Assembly: GCA_945888565.1 (NCBI GenBank)
Contig: CAMDAL010000263.1
Span: 1 to 5,953 of the forward strand
DNA length: 5,953 nt
Source of the DNA: Devosia equisanguinis
GTDB lineage: Bacteria > Pseudomonadota > Alphaproteobacteria > Rhizobiales > Devosiaceae
Direction of reading: 5' to 3'
A program made the translations under genes and the position numbers. A model generated the notes under the pieces. It made no database searches. It was given only the letters and a program-made list of their open reading frames with translations, and was not told the DNA's origin. Positions within the stretch are counted from its first letter, which is position 1. The number at the start of each line of letters is the position of its first letter. Positions 1 through 5,333 of this stretch are shown here, piece by piece.

Positions 1-1
1 G

Positions 2-622
2 GGCAGCGCCACTGTCTATGACAAGGTGGTTGCCGGCAAAGGCGAGAAGCTTCCCAAGCGGGAATTTCTCGCCTCGATCCAGCCGATCTTTCAGAATCCC
101 TTTGAAGCCTTCAGCCGCTATCGCCCGGTCGATGCCTATCTGCACGAAACCGCTACACGGGTCGCTGGCCTGCAGGGCAACGCAGCCATCGATGCCGTCG
201 AACAGTCCCTGGCCTCGGTTGGTCTCGAATACGCGGATGTGCGTGGCAAATATTCCAACCAGTTCTCTGGTGGCGAACTGCAGCGCGTGTCCATAGCGCG
301 CGCCCTTATCCCCAATCCCAATCTGATCATTGCCGATGAGCCGGTGAGCATGATCGATGCGTCGCGGCGCATGATCATCATCAACCTGTTCCTGAAGCTC
401 AAGCTCGAGGCAAAACGCAGCTTTCTCTACATCACCCATGACCTGGCGACGGCCTACTACATCAGCGACTTTGTTGCTGTGATGAACAAGGGCGTGATCG
501 TCGAGTTCGGCCCCGCCCGCGAGGTGATGACGCATCCGCAGCACGACTACACCAAGCTGTTGCTTGACTCCATTCCCACCACACGCCAGCGCTGGCGTCC
601 TCGATCGAGCGTGGCGATCTGA
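2..622 (+). CDS. Oligopeptide/dipeptide-type ABC transporter ATP-binding protein, 5'-truncated by the window edge
   Basis: This is the C-terminal part of a cytoplasmic ATPase that would power a Dpp/Opp-type inner-membrane importer. Visible motifs are the Q-loop (IFQNPFEAFSRY, Gln codon 92-94), the ABC signature SGGELQRVSIARAL (from 266), Walker B LIIADEP (323-343), a D-loop-like SMIDAS segment and the H-loop His in YITHD (437-439). Walker A and the start codon lie left of the window. The segment HPQHDYTKLLLDSIP resembles the usual C-terminal region of DppD/DppF-type ATPases. Members of this class also import oligosaccharides, which suits the glycosidase-like gene downstream; that substrate idea is inference. 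The last eight residues after Trp 593-595 look out of frame: the -1 frame continues with a protein-like tail to a stop at 673-675, only 11 bp before the next gene. The true end may therefore be 675. Family assignment is secure, substrate is not. Confidence 0.93.
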   Translation, partial: GSATVYDKVVAGKGEKLPKREFLASIQPIFQNPFEAFSRYRPVDAYLHETATRVAGLQGNAAIDAVEQSLASVGLEYADVRGKYSNQFSGGELQRVSIARALIPNPNLIIADEPVSMIDASRRMIIINLFLKLKLEAKRSFLYITHDLATAYYISDFVAVMNKGVIVEFGPAREVMTHPQHDYTKLLLDSIPTTRQRWRPRSSVAI

Positions 623-676
623 TCCCTATCGACCCCAATCCGTACCAGGCGCTGGAACAGCGCCGGATAAATTGAC

Positions 677-681
677 TGGAG
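677..681 (+). promoter_or_regulatory. Ribosome binding site for the nucleoside-hydrolase-like gene
   Basis: TGGAG lies 5 nt before ATG 687. It decides the start: the same frame is open back to a possible start at 564, but that stretch overlaps the ABC gene and has no family similarity. Confidence 0.6.
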
Positions 682-686
682 CCAGC

Positions 687-1607
687 ATGAGCGAGTTCAC
701 GATTTTCGACGTCAGGTACCCGCCCGAAAAGCGGCAACGTGTGATCGTCAATACCGATGCCAAGAACGAGTGCGACGACCAGTTCGCCATCGTTCAGGCG
801 ATCCTGACGCCGTCCTTCGAACAGCATGGTGTGATCCCCGCGCATTTCGGCGAGAAGAAGTCGCGCACCAGCCTCAAGGACAGCCACGACGAGACCATGC
901 TGCTGCTCAAGCTGATGAATCTTGAGGGGCAGGTGCGGGTGGAGGATGGAGCGACGCATGCCATGCCCGACGAGACGACACCTGTCGACTCGCCCGGCGC
1001 ACGGCTGATCATTGCCGAGGCGATGAAGCCGGACGACCGGCCGCTTTATGTCGCCTTCTACGGGCCGCTGACCGACATGGCTTCGGCACTCTTGCTCGAA
1101 CCCGCCATTGAGAACAGGAAGGTTGTCGTCGTCTGGATCGGCGGCGGGGCATGGCCCAATGGCGGCCGCGAGTACAACCTTTCGAACGACATTCCCGCAG
1201 CCAACGTGGTGATGAAATCCAAGCTGACTGTCTGGCAGATACCGCGTCACACCTACCGTACCATGGGCGTGACCTATGCCGAGATGATCGAGAAGGTCTA
1301 TCCGCACGGCGAATTGGGCAAGTACCTCGTCGAGCAGGTGATCGAGTACAACATGCGGACCGATCCGCACATGGAACACCGTTCTCTCGGCGACTCGCCG
1401 TGCATCGGCATCATCATGGATCCCGAGGTGGGAGCGTGGACCTGGCGCCCTGCGCCGACCTTCGACGATCAGATGCACTATATCCACTCGGGCCAATACC
1501 GCCCCATCCGTGTCTACGACAACGTCAACACGCGCTTCATCCATGAGGACCTCTGGGCCAAGCTCGCCCAGTTCCATCGCCGCGGATCGCGCGACTATCG
1601 GGGCTGA
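687..1607 (+). CDS. Nucleoside hydrolase-fold protein, atypical (inosine-uridine-preferring hydrolase-like)
   Basis: This 306-residue protein has no signal peptide or membrane segment and so is probably cytosolic. The nucleoside hydrolase fold is recognisable from several segments. They are the N-terminal acidic metal motif NTDAKNECDDQ (residues 22-32), FYGPLTDMASAL (matching the family GPLTN block), VVVVWIGGG, EYNLSNDIPAAN (162-173, matching the family E-F-N...D-P-E-A-A block) and LGDSPCIGIIMDP (234-246, at the place of the usual HDPLA block). Canonical members cut the N-glycosidic bond of ribonucleosides using Ca2+. Here the first motif has two extra residues between its Asp24 and Asp30-Asp31, and Gly235 stands where the substrate-binding His normally sits. 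The true substrate may therefore be another glycoside. The start is chosen from the Shine-Dalgarno site and from its position 11 bp after the ABC gene's apparent original stop, which suggests one operon. Fold is confident; reaction is uncertain. Confidence 0.85.
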   Translation: MSEFTIFDVRYPPEKRQRVIVNTDAKNECDDQFAIVQAILTPSFEQHGVIPAHFGEKKSRTSLKDSHDETMLLLKLMNLEGQVRVEDGATHAMPDETTPVDSPGARLIIAEAMKPDDRPLYVAFYGPLTDMASALLLEPAIENRKVVVVWIGGGAWPNGGREYNLSNDIPAANVVMKSKLTVWQIPRHTYRTMGVTYAEMIEKVYPHGELGKYLVEQVIEYNMRTDPHMEHRSLGDSPCIGIIMDPEVGAWTWRPAPTFDDQMHYIHSGQYRPIRVYDNVNTRFIHEDLWAKLAQFHRRGSRDYRG

Positions 1608-1755
1608 CGGGCGCACCAGGGCAGGGCGCTGACTTCCATCCAGAGAAGGCCGGACACTCGGTCGGTCGTCTTGAGCACGATGCGAAGTTGGAGCGCGGCG
1701 AGGCCGCCCACTGCGGCTTTGCCCGCACTAGCCGGCCTCGCCCTGGACACACTGA

Positions 1756-1765
1756 TCTGACCAGA
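1756..1765. promoter_or_regulatory. Candidate operator, TCTG-AC-CAGA inverted repeat
   Basis: Four-base arms with a 2-bp spacer end 42 bp before the glycosidase start. The octamer TCTGACCA within it (1756-1763) recurs at 4297-4304 in the GntR/apnO control region. It resembles the TGGTC/GACCA half-sites of FadR-subfamily GntR operators. The match is short and could be chance. Confidence 0.2.
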
Positions 1766-1795
1766 CGCCGACGCGAGGCTCGTCGGCCAATCAAT

Positions 1796-1799
1796 GGAG
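1796..1799 (+). promoter_or_regulatory. Ribosome binding site for the glycosidase-like gene
   Basis: GGAG lies 8 nt before ATG 1808. It favours this ATG over the in-frame TTG at 1688, whose 40 extra codons encode an Arg-rich stretch with no family similarity. Confidence 0.65.
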
Positions 1800-1807
1800 T
1801 ACCCGGC

Positions 1808-3337
1808 ATGCCATCGCCATCCACTGTCGCCAAATGGGACGTCTTCGAGCACACCATCGTGGCCGAAATTCCGGGCAATCCCTATCTGGAGGTCAGCTTC
1901 TGGGGTGTCTTCGCCCTCGATAACCGGACCATCCGGGTTCCCGGATTCTACGATGGGAACGGTAGCTTCAAGGTTCGTTTCAGCCCGGACCAGACCGGCC
2001 ATTGGACCCTGACCACGCAGTCCGACACCGCAGTCCTGAATGGGCAGACGGCGAGCTTTACGGCCACCGAAGCTCGCCCTGGCGTCCATGGTCCGGTACA
2101 TGTGCGCAACACTTTCCACTTCGGTCATGCCGACGGGACGCCCTTCTTCCCTTTCACCACGACCTGCTACGTCTGGACCCACCAGCCAATCGAATTGCAG
2201 GAGCAGACCCTTGCGTCATTGGCCGAGTGCGAGGCCTTCAACAAGCTCCGGATGTGCGTGCTGCCCAAGCACTATCCCTACAACACGAACGAGCCTTTGC
2301 ACGACGTGTTCGAGGTAAAGGCCGACGGCAACTACGATCCCGACAAGCCGAACTTCGAAGCTTTTCGGCATTTCGAGGCGCAGATCGCGCAACTGGCGGA
2401 GATGGGGATCGAGGCCGATGTCATCATCTTCCACCCCTACGACCGTTGGGACCACTGCATGTGGACCCAAGAGCAGGACTACCGATACCTGAAGTATCTC
2501 GTCGCCCGCATCGCTGCTTACCGGAACGTCTGGTGGTCGCTCGCCAACGAGTACGACTTCATGCTCGACGTGAAGCCGATGGAGCGCTGGGACCGCTTTT
2601 TCTCGATCATCGAGGAGAACGATCCCTATGGGCACCCTAAGTCGATCCACCAGGGCGACCCGAACCAGATGTACAACCATCGGCGGCCGTGGGTCGACCA
2701 CGTCAGCATCCAGCACTACGACACACTCCGAACGGCCGAATGGCGGCGCGACTACGGCAAGCCCATGGTCAACGACGAGATGCACTATGAGGGCAACATC
2801 ATCCAGAACTGGGGCAACATCACTGCTGAAGCGTTGGTGCACCGCTTCTGGATGACCGTGACGAAGGGGGGCTACGCCGGCCACGGCGAGACCTACTCGC
2901 ACCCCGAAGATATCTTGTGGTGGGCGAAGGGCGGCAAGCTGCACGGACAGAGCCCGGACCGCATCGCGTTCCTGCGAAAGCTCATGGAGGAGGACGTCAA
3001 GAACGGCCTTACCCCCTTCGAGGAACTTTCTACCATACGCTCCTGGCGCTCGATGGGCGCCGCCCGCGACGGCGACGTGACGTTCCTCTATTTCGGCGAG
3101 CACCGTCCGGTGATCTGGTCGCTCGGCCTGCCTCAGGAAGACGGCAACTGGGAGGTCGACGTCATCGATACCTGGAACATGACGATCACGCCGGCCAAGC
3201 GCGTTCCAGCTCCGATCCCGGTGGTCACCCGCCATGGCGGCACGACCCAGGGTGGCAAGGCAAACGCAGCCTTCGGCATCGAGTTGCCGGGCAAGCCGTT
3301 TCTTGTGGTGAGGGTGAGACCCGGCAAGGCGCCCTGA
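1808..3337 (+). CDS. DUF5060 / DUF4038 (apiosidase-like) / DUF5605 glycoside hydrolase-like protein
   Basis: This 509-residue protein has no signal peptide and so is predicted cytosolic. It starts with a beta-sandwich DUF5060 domain (about 8-75: KWDVFEH, the aromatic block VSFWGVF and GFYDGNGSFKVRFSPDQTGHW). A TIM-barrel DUF4038-like domain follows (about 98-405), then a DUF5605-like C-terminal beta domain (about 410-507). Two acidic residues sit where clan GH-A enzymes keep their catalytic pair: Glu248 in WWSLANEYDF (Asn-Glu, putative acid/base) and Glu324 in KPMVNDEMHYEG (putative nucleophile). The downstream block GGYAGHGETYSHPEDILWW is also typical. DUF4038 includes GH140 apiosidases, which release apiose from rhamnogalacturonan II, but DUF5060/DUF5605 proteins form a separate branch without a settled substrate. 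Neighbours (importer upstream, apionate-type catabolism downstream) make an apiose-containing glycoside plausible; this is inference. Family call is strong, substrate weak. Confidence 0.88.
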   Translation: MPSPSTVAKWDVFEHTIVAEIPGNPYLEVSFWGVFALDNRTIRVPGFYDGNGSFKVRFSPDQTGHWTLTTQSDTAVLNGQTASFTATEARPGVHGPVHVRNTFHFGHADGTPFFPFTTTCYVWTHQPIELQEQTLASLAECEAFNKLRMCVLPKHYPYNTNEPLHDVFEVKADGNYDPDKPNFEAFRHFEAQIAQLAEMGIEADVIIFHPYDRWDHCMWTQEQDYRYLKYLVARIAAYRNVWWSLANEYDFMLDVKPMERWDRFFSIIEENDPYGHPKSIHQGDPNQMYNHRRPWVDHVSIQHYDTLRTAEWRRDYGKPMVNDEMHYEGNIIQNWGNITAEALVHRFWMTVTKGGYAGHGETYSHPEDILWWAKGGKLHGQSPDRIAFLRKLMEEDVKNGLTPFEELSTIRSWRSMGAARDGDVTFLYFGEHRPVIWSLGLPQEDGNWEVDVIDTWNMTITPAKRVPAPIPVVTRHGGTTQGGKANAAFGIELPGKPFLVVRVRPGKAP

Positions 3338-3436
3338 TCCGTCCGGATTGCGCTCGCGACGCTGTTCTGCGCGGAACGATGAGCAGTATCGCCTGTGGAA
3401 GAAAACTGTTGGGGTGGCGGGTGATCCACGGCGGAG
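3338..3436. other. Convergent intergenic region, glycosidase gene and GntR gene
   Basis: The 99-bp gap separates two genes that end toward each other. A perfect ATCCG-TC-CGGAT repeat sits at the glycosidase stop (3337-3348), but its 2-nt loop is too tight for a normal terminator. GGCGG/CCGCC arms (3430-3434 and 3444-3448) span the GntR stop, but no T-run follows closely on either strand. No confident intrinsic terminator is seen. Confidence 0.4.
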
Positions 3437-4165
3437 CTACCTGCCGCCCTGCTGGATGTTCCCAACGTGATAGAGCGCACTGGCCCGGTTGAGGTGGTCG
3501 CCCATCAGTTGCGCCGCGCTGGCAGGGTCGCCGGCCGCTATGGCGGCGAGGATCGCCTCGTGCTCGGCGATCGTGACCGACTCGTGCCCGGGGCTGCGGA
3601 CGAGATGGCCATGAAAACTGGCCAGCCATGAAAAGAGCGCCTCGCTCAAGGCAATAAAGATCGGGTTACCGGTCACCCGGGCGATCTCCAGATGGAACCG
3701 GCCGTCGAGCTTGAGGAAGTCGGGCGAGCTCGGCTTGGTCTTTTTCATCTCCGCCAGCACCGCCTCGATCCCGGCGAGTTGCTCAGCCGTCCGCGTCCGG
3801 GCCGTGATGCGGGCCATTTCCATCTCGAAGGTGGCCCGCGCCTGCTTGAGATGCTCGAGGCTGCTGGCCGAATGCGAGAGGACATGGCGCATGGTCTCGC
3901 CCATCTGCCCGATGGCCCTTTCCATCGAGGGCTGGGCGACGCGCGGCCGTTCGCCGTGGCGGATTTCGATCAGGCCCATGCGCTGCAGGTTCTGCATCGC
4001 CTCGCGGATCGCCGGCCGGCCGACCTGGAAGCGCGCCATCAGTTCGCGCTCGGACGGCAGCGGGTCGCCCGGTCGCACATCGCCCGCCTGGACCTCCGCG
4101 AGCAGACGCTCCTCGATCTGGTGCGAGAGCTTGCGGCGAGCGATGGGTTCGGATTTGGCTTCCAT
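3437..4165 (-). CDS. GntR family transcriptional regulator, FadR subfamily (FCD domain), NanR-like
   Basis: This 242-residue regulator has a winged-helix GntR DNA-binding domain at residues 10-78. It includes the hallmark PGDPLPSERELMARFQVGR and AIREAMQNLQRMGLIEIRHG segments. An effector-binding all-helical FCD domain follows (about 103-230). The FCD metal-binding set is complete: Asp154 and His158 (LDGRFHLEIARVTGNPIF), His202 (AEHEAILAAI) and His224 (GDHLNRA). FCD proteins usually bind sugar acids or other small carboxylates and release the operator. The sequence pattern (RRKLSHQIEERL, GERPRV, LSHSAS, FHLEIARVTGNPIF) is close to proteins annotated as NanR. However, no sialic-acid genes are present, so a NanR function is not implied. 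It is divergent from the apnO-like gene and convergent with the glycosidase gene; a sugar acid of that pathway is the natural effector guess. The start is the ATG at 4165, with a modest GGGA element upstream. Confidence 0.92.
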   Translation of the reverse strand: MEAKSEPIARRKLSHQIEERLLAEVQAGDVRPGDPLPSERELMARFQVGRPAIREAMQNLQRMGLIEIRHGERPRVAQPSMERAIGQMGETMRHVLSHSASSLEHLKQARATFEMEMARITARTRTAEQLAGIEAVLAEMKKTKPSSPDFLKLDGRFHLEIARVTGNPIFIALSEALFSWLASFHGHLVRSPGHESVTIAEHEAILAAIAAGDPASAAQLMGDHLNRASALYHVGNIQQGGR

Positions 4166-4226
4166 GCTGGGTCCCGGTTAGGCTTGACGCAAGGGCCAGC
4201 ACGGCGCGGTGCGGCCATCGTGGCAA

Positions 4227-4236
4227 ATAGCGCTAT
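4227..4236. promoter_or_regulatory. Perfect 10-bp palindrome ATAGCGCTAT
   Basis: This fully symmetric site lies about 60 bp upstream of the GntR start, in an AT-richer patch (caaatagcgctatcac). It could be an autoregulatory operator or part of the GntR promoter. There is no direct evidence beyond symmetry and position. Confidence 0.25.
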
Positions 4237-4299
4237 CACGCACGTCCCGCAACGCATTCTGATCGCAGCCCGACTGGCGTCGCCCGATGCGGCGCCTCT

Positions 4300-4357
4300 G
4301 ACCACAGCTTCAAGGCCCGCGACCATTGCAGCTGCCACAGAACTGGTCTAATGACCT
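4300..4357. promoter_or_regulatory. Cluster of GACCA/TGGTC half-sites, candidate GntR operators
   Basis: GACC tetramers start at 4300, 4321 and 4353, that is 21 and 32 bp apart, close to two and three helical turns. The third pairs with GGTC at 4345-4348 to form GGTC-TAAT-GACC (4345-4356). FadR-subfamily GntR proteins often bind TGGT..ACCA-like sites. The location in the divergent control region next to the regulator gene fits. Actual binding is inferred. Confidence 0.35.
4347..4352 (+). promoter_or_regulatory. Possible -10 element of the apnO-like operon (TCTAAT)
   Basis: TCTAAT matches the sigma-70 -10 consensus at five of six positions and lies inside the GGTC-TAAT-GACC repeat, so a bound repressor would block it. 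The best -35 candidate, TTGCAG at 4326-4331, is weak and only 15 bp away. The promoter call is tentative. Confidence 0.25.
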
Positions 4358-4424
4358 AGACAGATGATGTCCAGGCGATCCAGTCGCACCAGACATGCGA
4401 TGAATTGCCGTGCAGGCATCGTTT

Positions 4425-4429
4425 GGGAG
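4425..4429 (+). promoter_or_regulatory. Ribosome binding site for the apnO-like gene
   Basis: GGGAG lies 7 nt before ATG 4437. It favours this ATG over the in-frame GTG at 4410. From 4437 the protein begins directly with the Rossmann strand (MTKIALLGAGG), as is usual for such dehydrogenases. Confidence 0.7.
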
Positions 4430-4436
4430 CCAGAAG

Positions 4437-5291
4437 ATGACGAAGATCGCCTTGTTGGGTGCCGGTGGCAAGATGGGCGTCCGCCTGTCCAGGAATCTGA
4501 CGGGTTCGCGTTTCGATGTGGCGCATGTCGAAGTCTCGGAGGAGGGGCGTCAGCGCCTCAGGGATGCGTCCGGGCATGAATGCGTCGAACTGGGCCAGGG
4601 GCTTTCACGCGCCGATGTCGTGGTGCTCGCCGTCCCCGATCGCGCCATCGGCAAGGTCGCTCATCAGATTGTTCCCGACCTCGATCCCGGCACGGCGGTC
4701 ATGGTCCTCGATGCGGCCGCGCCCTATGCCGGCGAAATGCCCGAGCGGGACGACGTCACCTATTTCGTTACCCACCCCTGCCATCCGCCGATCTTCAACG
4801 ACGAGACCGACCTTGAGGCCAAGAAGGACTATTTCGGCGGCGTCCTGGCCAAGCAGCATATCGTCTGCGCCCTGATGCAGGGCCCCGAAGAGCATTATGT
4901 GCTCTGCGAGGAAGTGGCCCGCACCATCTATGCCCCGGTGATGCGCTCGCATCGCTGCACCGTCGAGGCCATCGCCATCATGGAGCCGGCTCTGTCCGAA
5001 ACCATCGGCGCCACCATGGCCCTGGCGCTGCGCGAAGCCACCGACGAAGCCATCCGTCGCGGCGTACCGGCCGATGCCGCGCGCGACTTCATGCTCGGCC
5101 ATCTCAATATCGAACTGGCCATTGCCTTTGGCATCTTCCCGGAAGGGAAGTTCTCCGATGGTGCACTCCACGCCATCGAGGCGGCCCGCCCCAAGATCTT
5201 CCGGGACGGCTGGCTCGACTCCATCTTCGCGCCCGAGGCCGTCCTGGCCTCGGTCAAGGAGATATGCAACCCACCCAAAAAGGTGGCCTAG
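4437..5291 (+). CDS. apnO: D-apionate oxidoisomerase-like NAD-dependent dehydrogenase (ApnO family)
   Basis: This 284-residue cytosolic oxidoreductase opens with a Rossmann dinucleotide-binding motif (IALLGAGGKMGVRL, Gly8-x-Gly10-Gly11-x-x-Gly14). The second strand ends in VEVSEEG, where an acidic residue suits NAD(H). ADVVVLAVPD and a conserved-looking THPCHPPIF segment (His113, Cys115, His116) follow. The C-terminal half is helical and resembles the 6-phosphogluconate dehydrogenase C-terminal fold (EPALSETIGATMALALREATDEAIRRGVP, then FMLGHLNIELAIAFG). ApnO enzymes oxidise and isomerise D-apionate to 3-oxo-isoapionate in D-apiose catabolism. I recognise the family from its overall sequence pattern, and the RuBisCO-like gene 42 bp downstream strengthens the pathway call. 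It is divergent from the GntR gene and probably first in its operon. The alternative is a related sugar-acid dehydrogenase of the same fold acting on a different acid. Confidence 0.75.
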   Translation: MTKIALLGAGGKMGVRLSRNLTGSRFDVAHVEVSEEGRQRLRDASGHECVELGQGLSRADVVVLAVPDRAIGKVAHQIVPDLDPGTAVMVLDAAAPYAGEMPERDDVTYFVTHPCHPPIFNDETDLEAKKDYFGGVLAKQHIVCALMQGPEEHYVLCEEVARTIYAPVMRSHRCTVEAIAIMEPALSETIGATMALALREATDEAIRRGVPADAARDFMLGHLNIELAIAFGIFPEGKFSDGALHAIEAARPKIFRDGWLDSIFAPEAVLASVKEICNPPKKVA

Positions 5292-5321
5292 CCCGGTCCC
5301 GCGATTTCGGAGCGCAAGTAC

Positions 5322-5326
5322 AGGGA
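5322..5326 (+). promoter_or_regulatory. Ribosome binding site for the RuBisCO-like gene
   Basis: AGGGA lies 7 nt before GTG 5334 and supports that non-ATG start over the in-frame GTG three codons later at 5343. Confidence 0.6.
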
Positions 5327-5333
5327 CCGTGCA

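Larger units (their letters stand above)
1608..1807 (+). other. 200-bp intergenic gap within the left-hand gene set
   Basis: No supported gene is seen. Short open frames run through it on both strands, but none has a ribosome site plus recognisable protein. It contains a small inverted repeat at 1756-1765 (TCTG-AC-CAGA) upstream of the glycosidase gene. No convincing sigma-70 promoter or Rho-independent terminator could be picked by eye, so it is unclear whether the glycosidase gene is co-transcribed with the genes before it. Confidence 0.5.

Noticed and set aside
462..1616. 384-codon open frame on the - strand
   Set aside because: It is antisense to the nucleoside-hydrolase-like gene, whose family motifs are clear on the + strand; no family similarity is seen in the antisense product.
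1608..1760. Open frame continuing past the nucleoside-hydrolase stop for 50 codons (ATG at 1680, stop at 1758), suggesting readthrough or a small gene
   Set aside because: The product has no recognisable similarity, no good ribosome site precedes ATG 1680, and open frames of this length are expected by chance in GC-rich DNA.
2216..3235. 339-codon open frame on the - strand
   Set aside because: It is a shadow of the DUF4038 gene; the sense strand carries the catalytic motifs.
3337..3348. ATCCG-TC-CGGAT as an intrinsic terminator
   Set aside because: The loop is only 2 nt, the stem 5 bp, and no T-run follows.
3437..4165. Naming the regulator nanR with a sialic-acid role
   Set aside because: Similarity to NanR-annotated proteins is at the subfamily level, and no nanA/nanK/nanE-type genes are in the window.
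3692..4351. 219-codon open frame on the + strand
   Set aside because: It is antisense to the GntR gene, which has a complete winged-helix and FCD metal set on the - strand.
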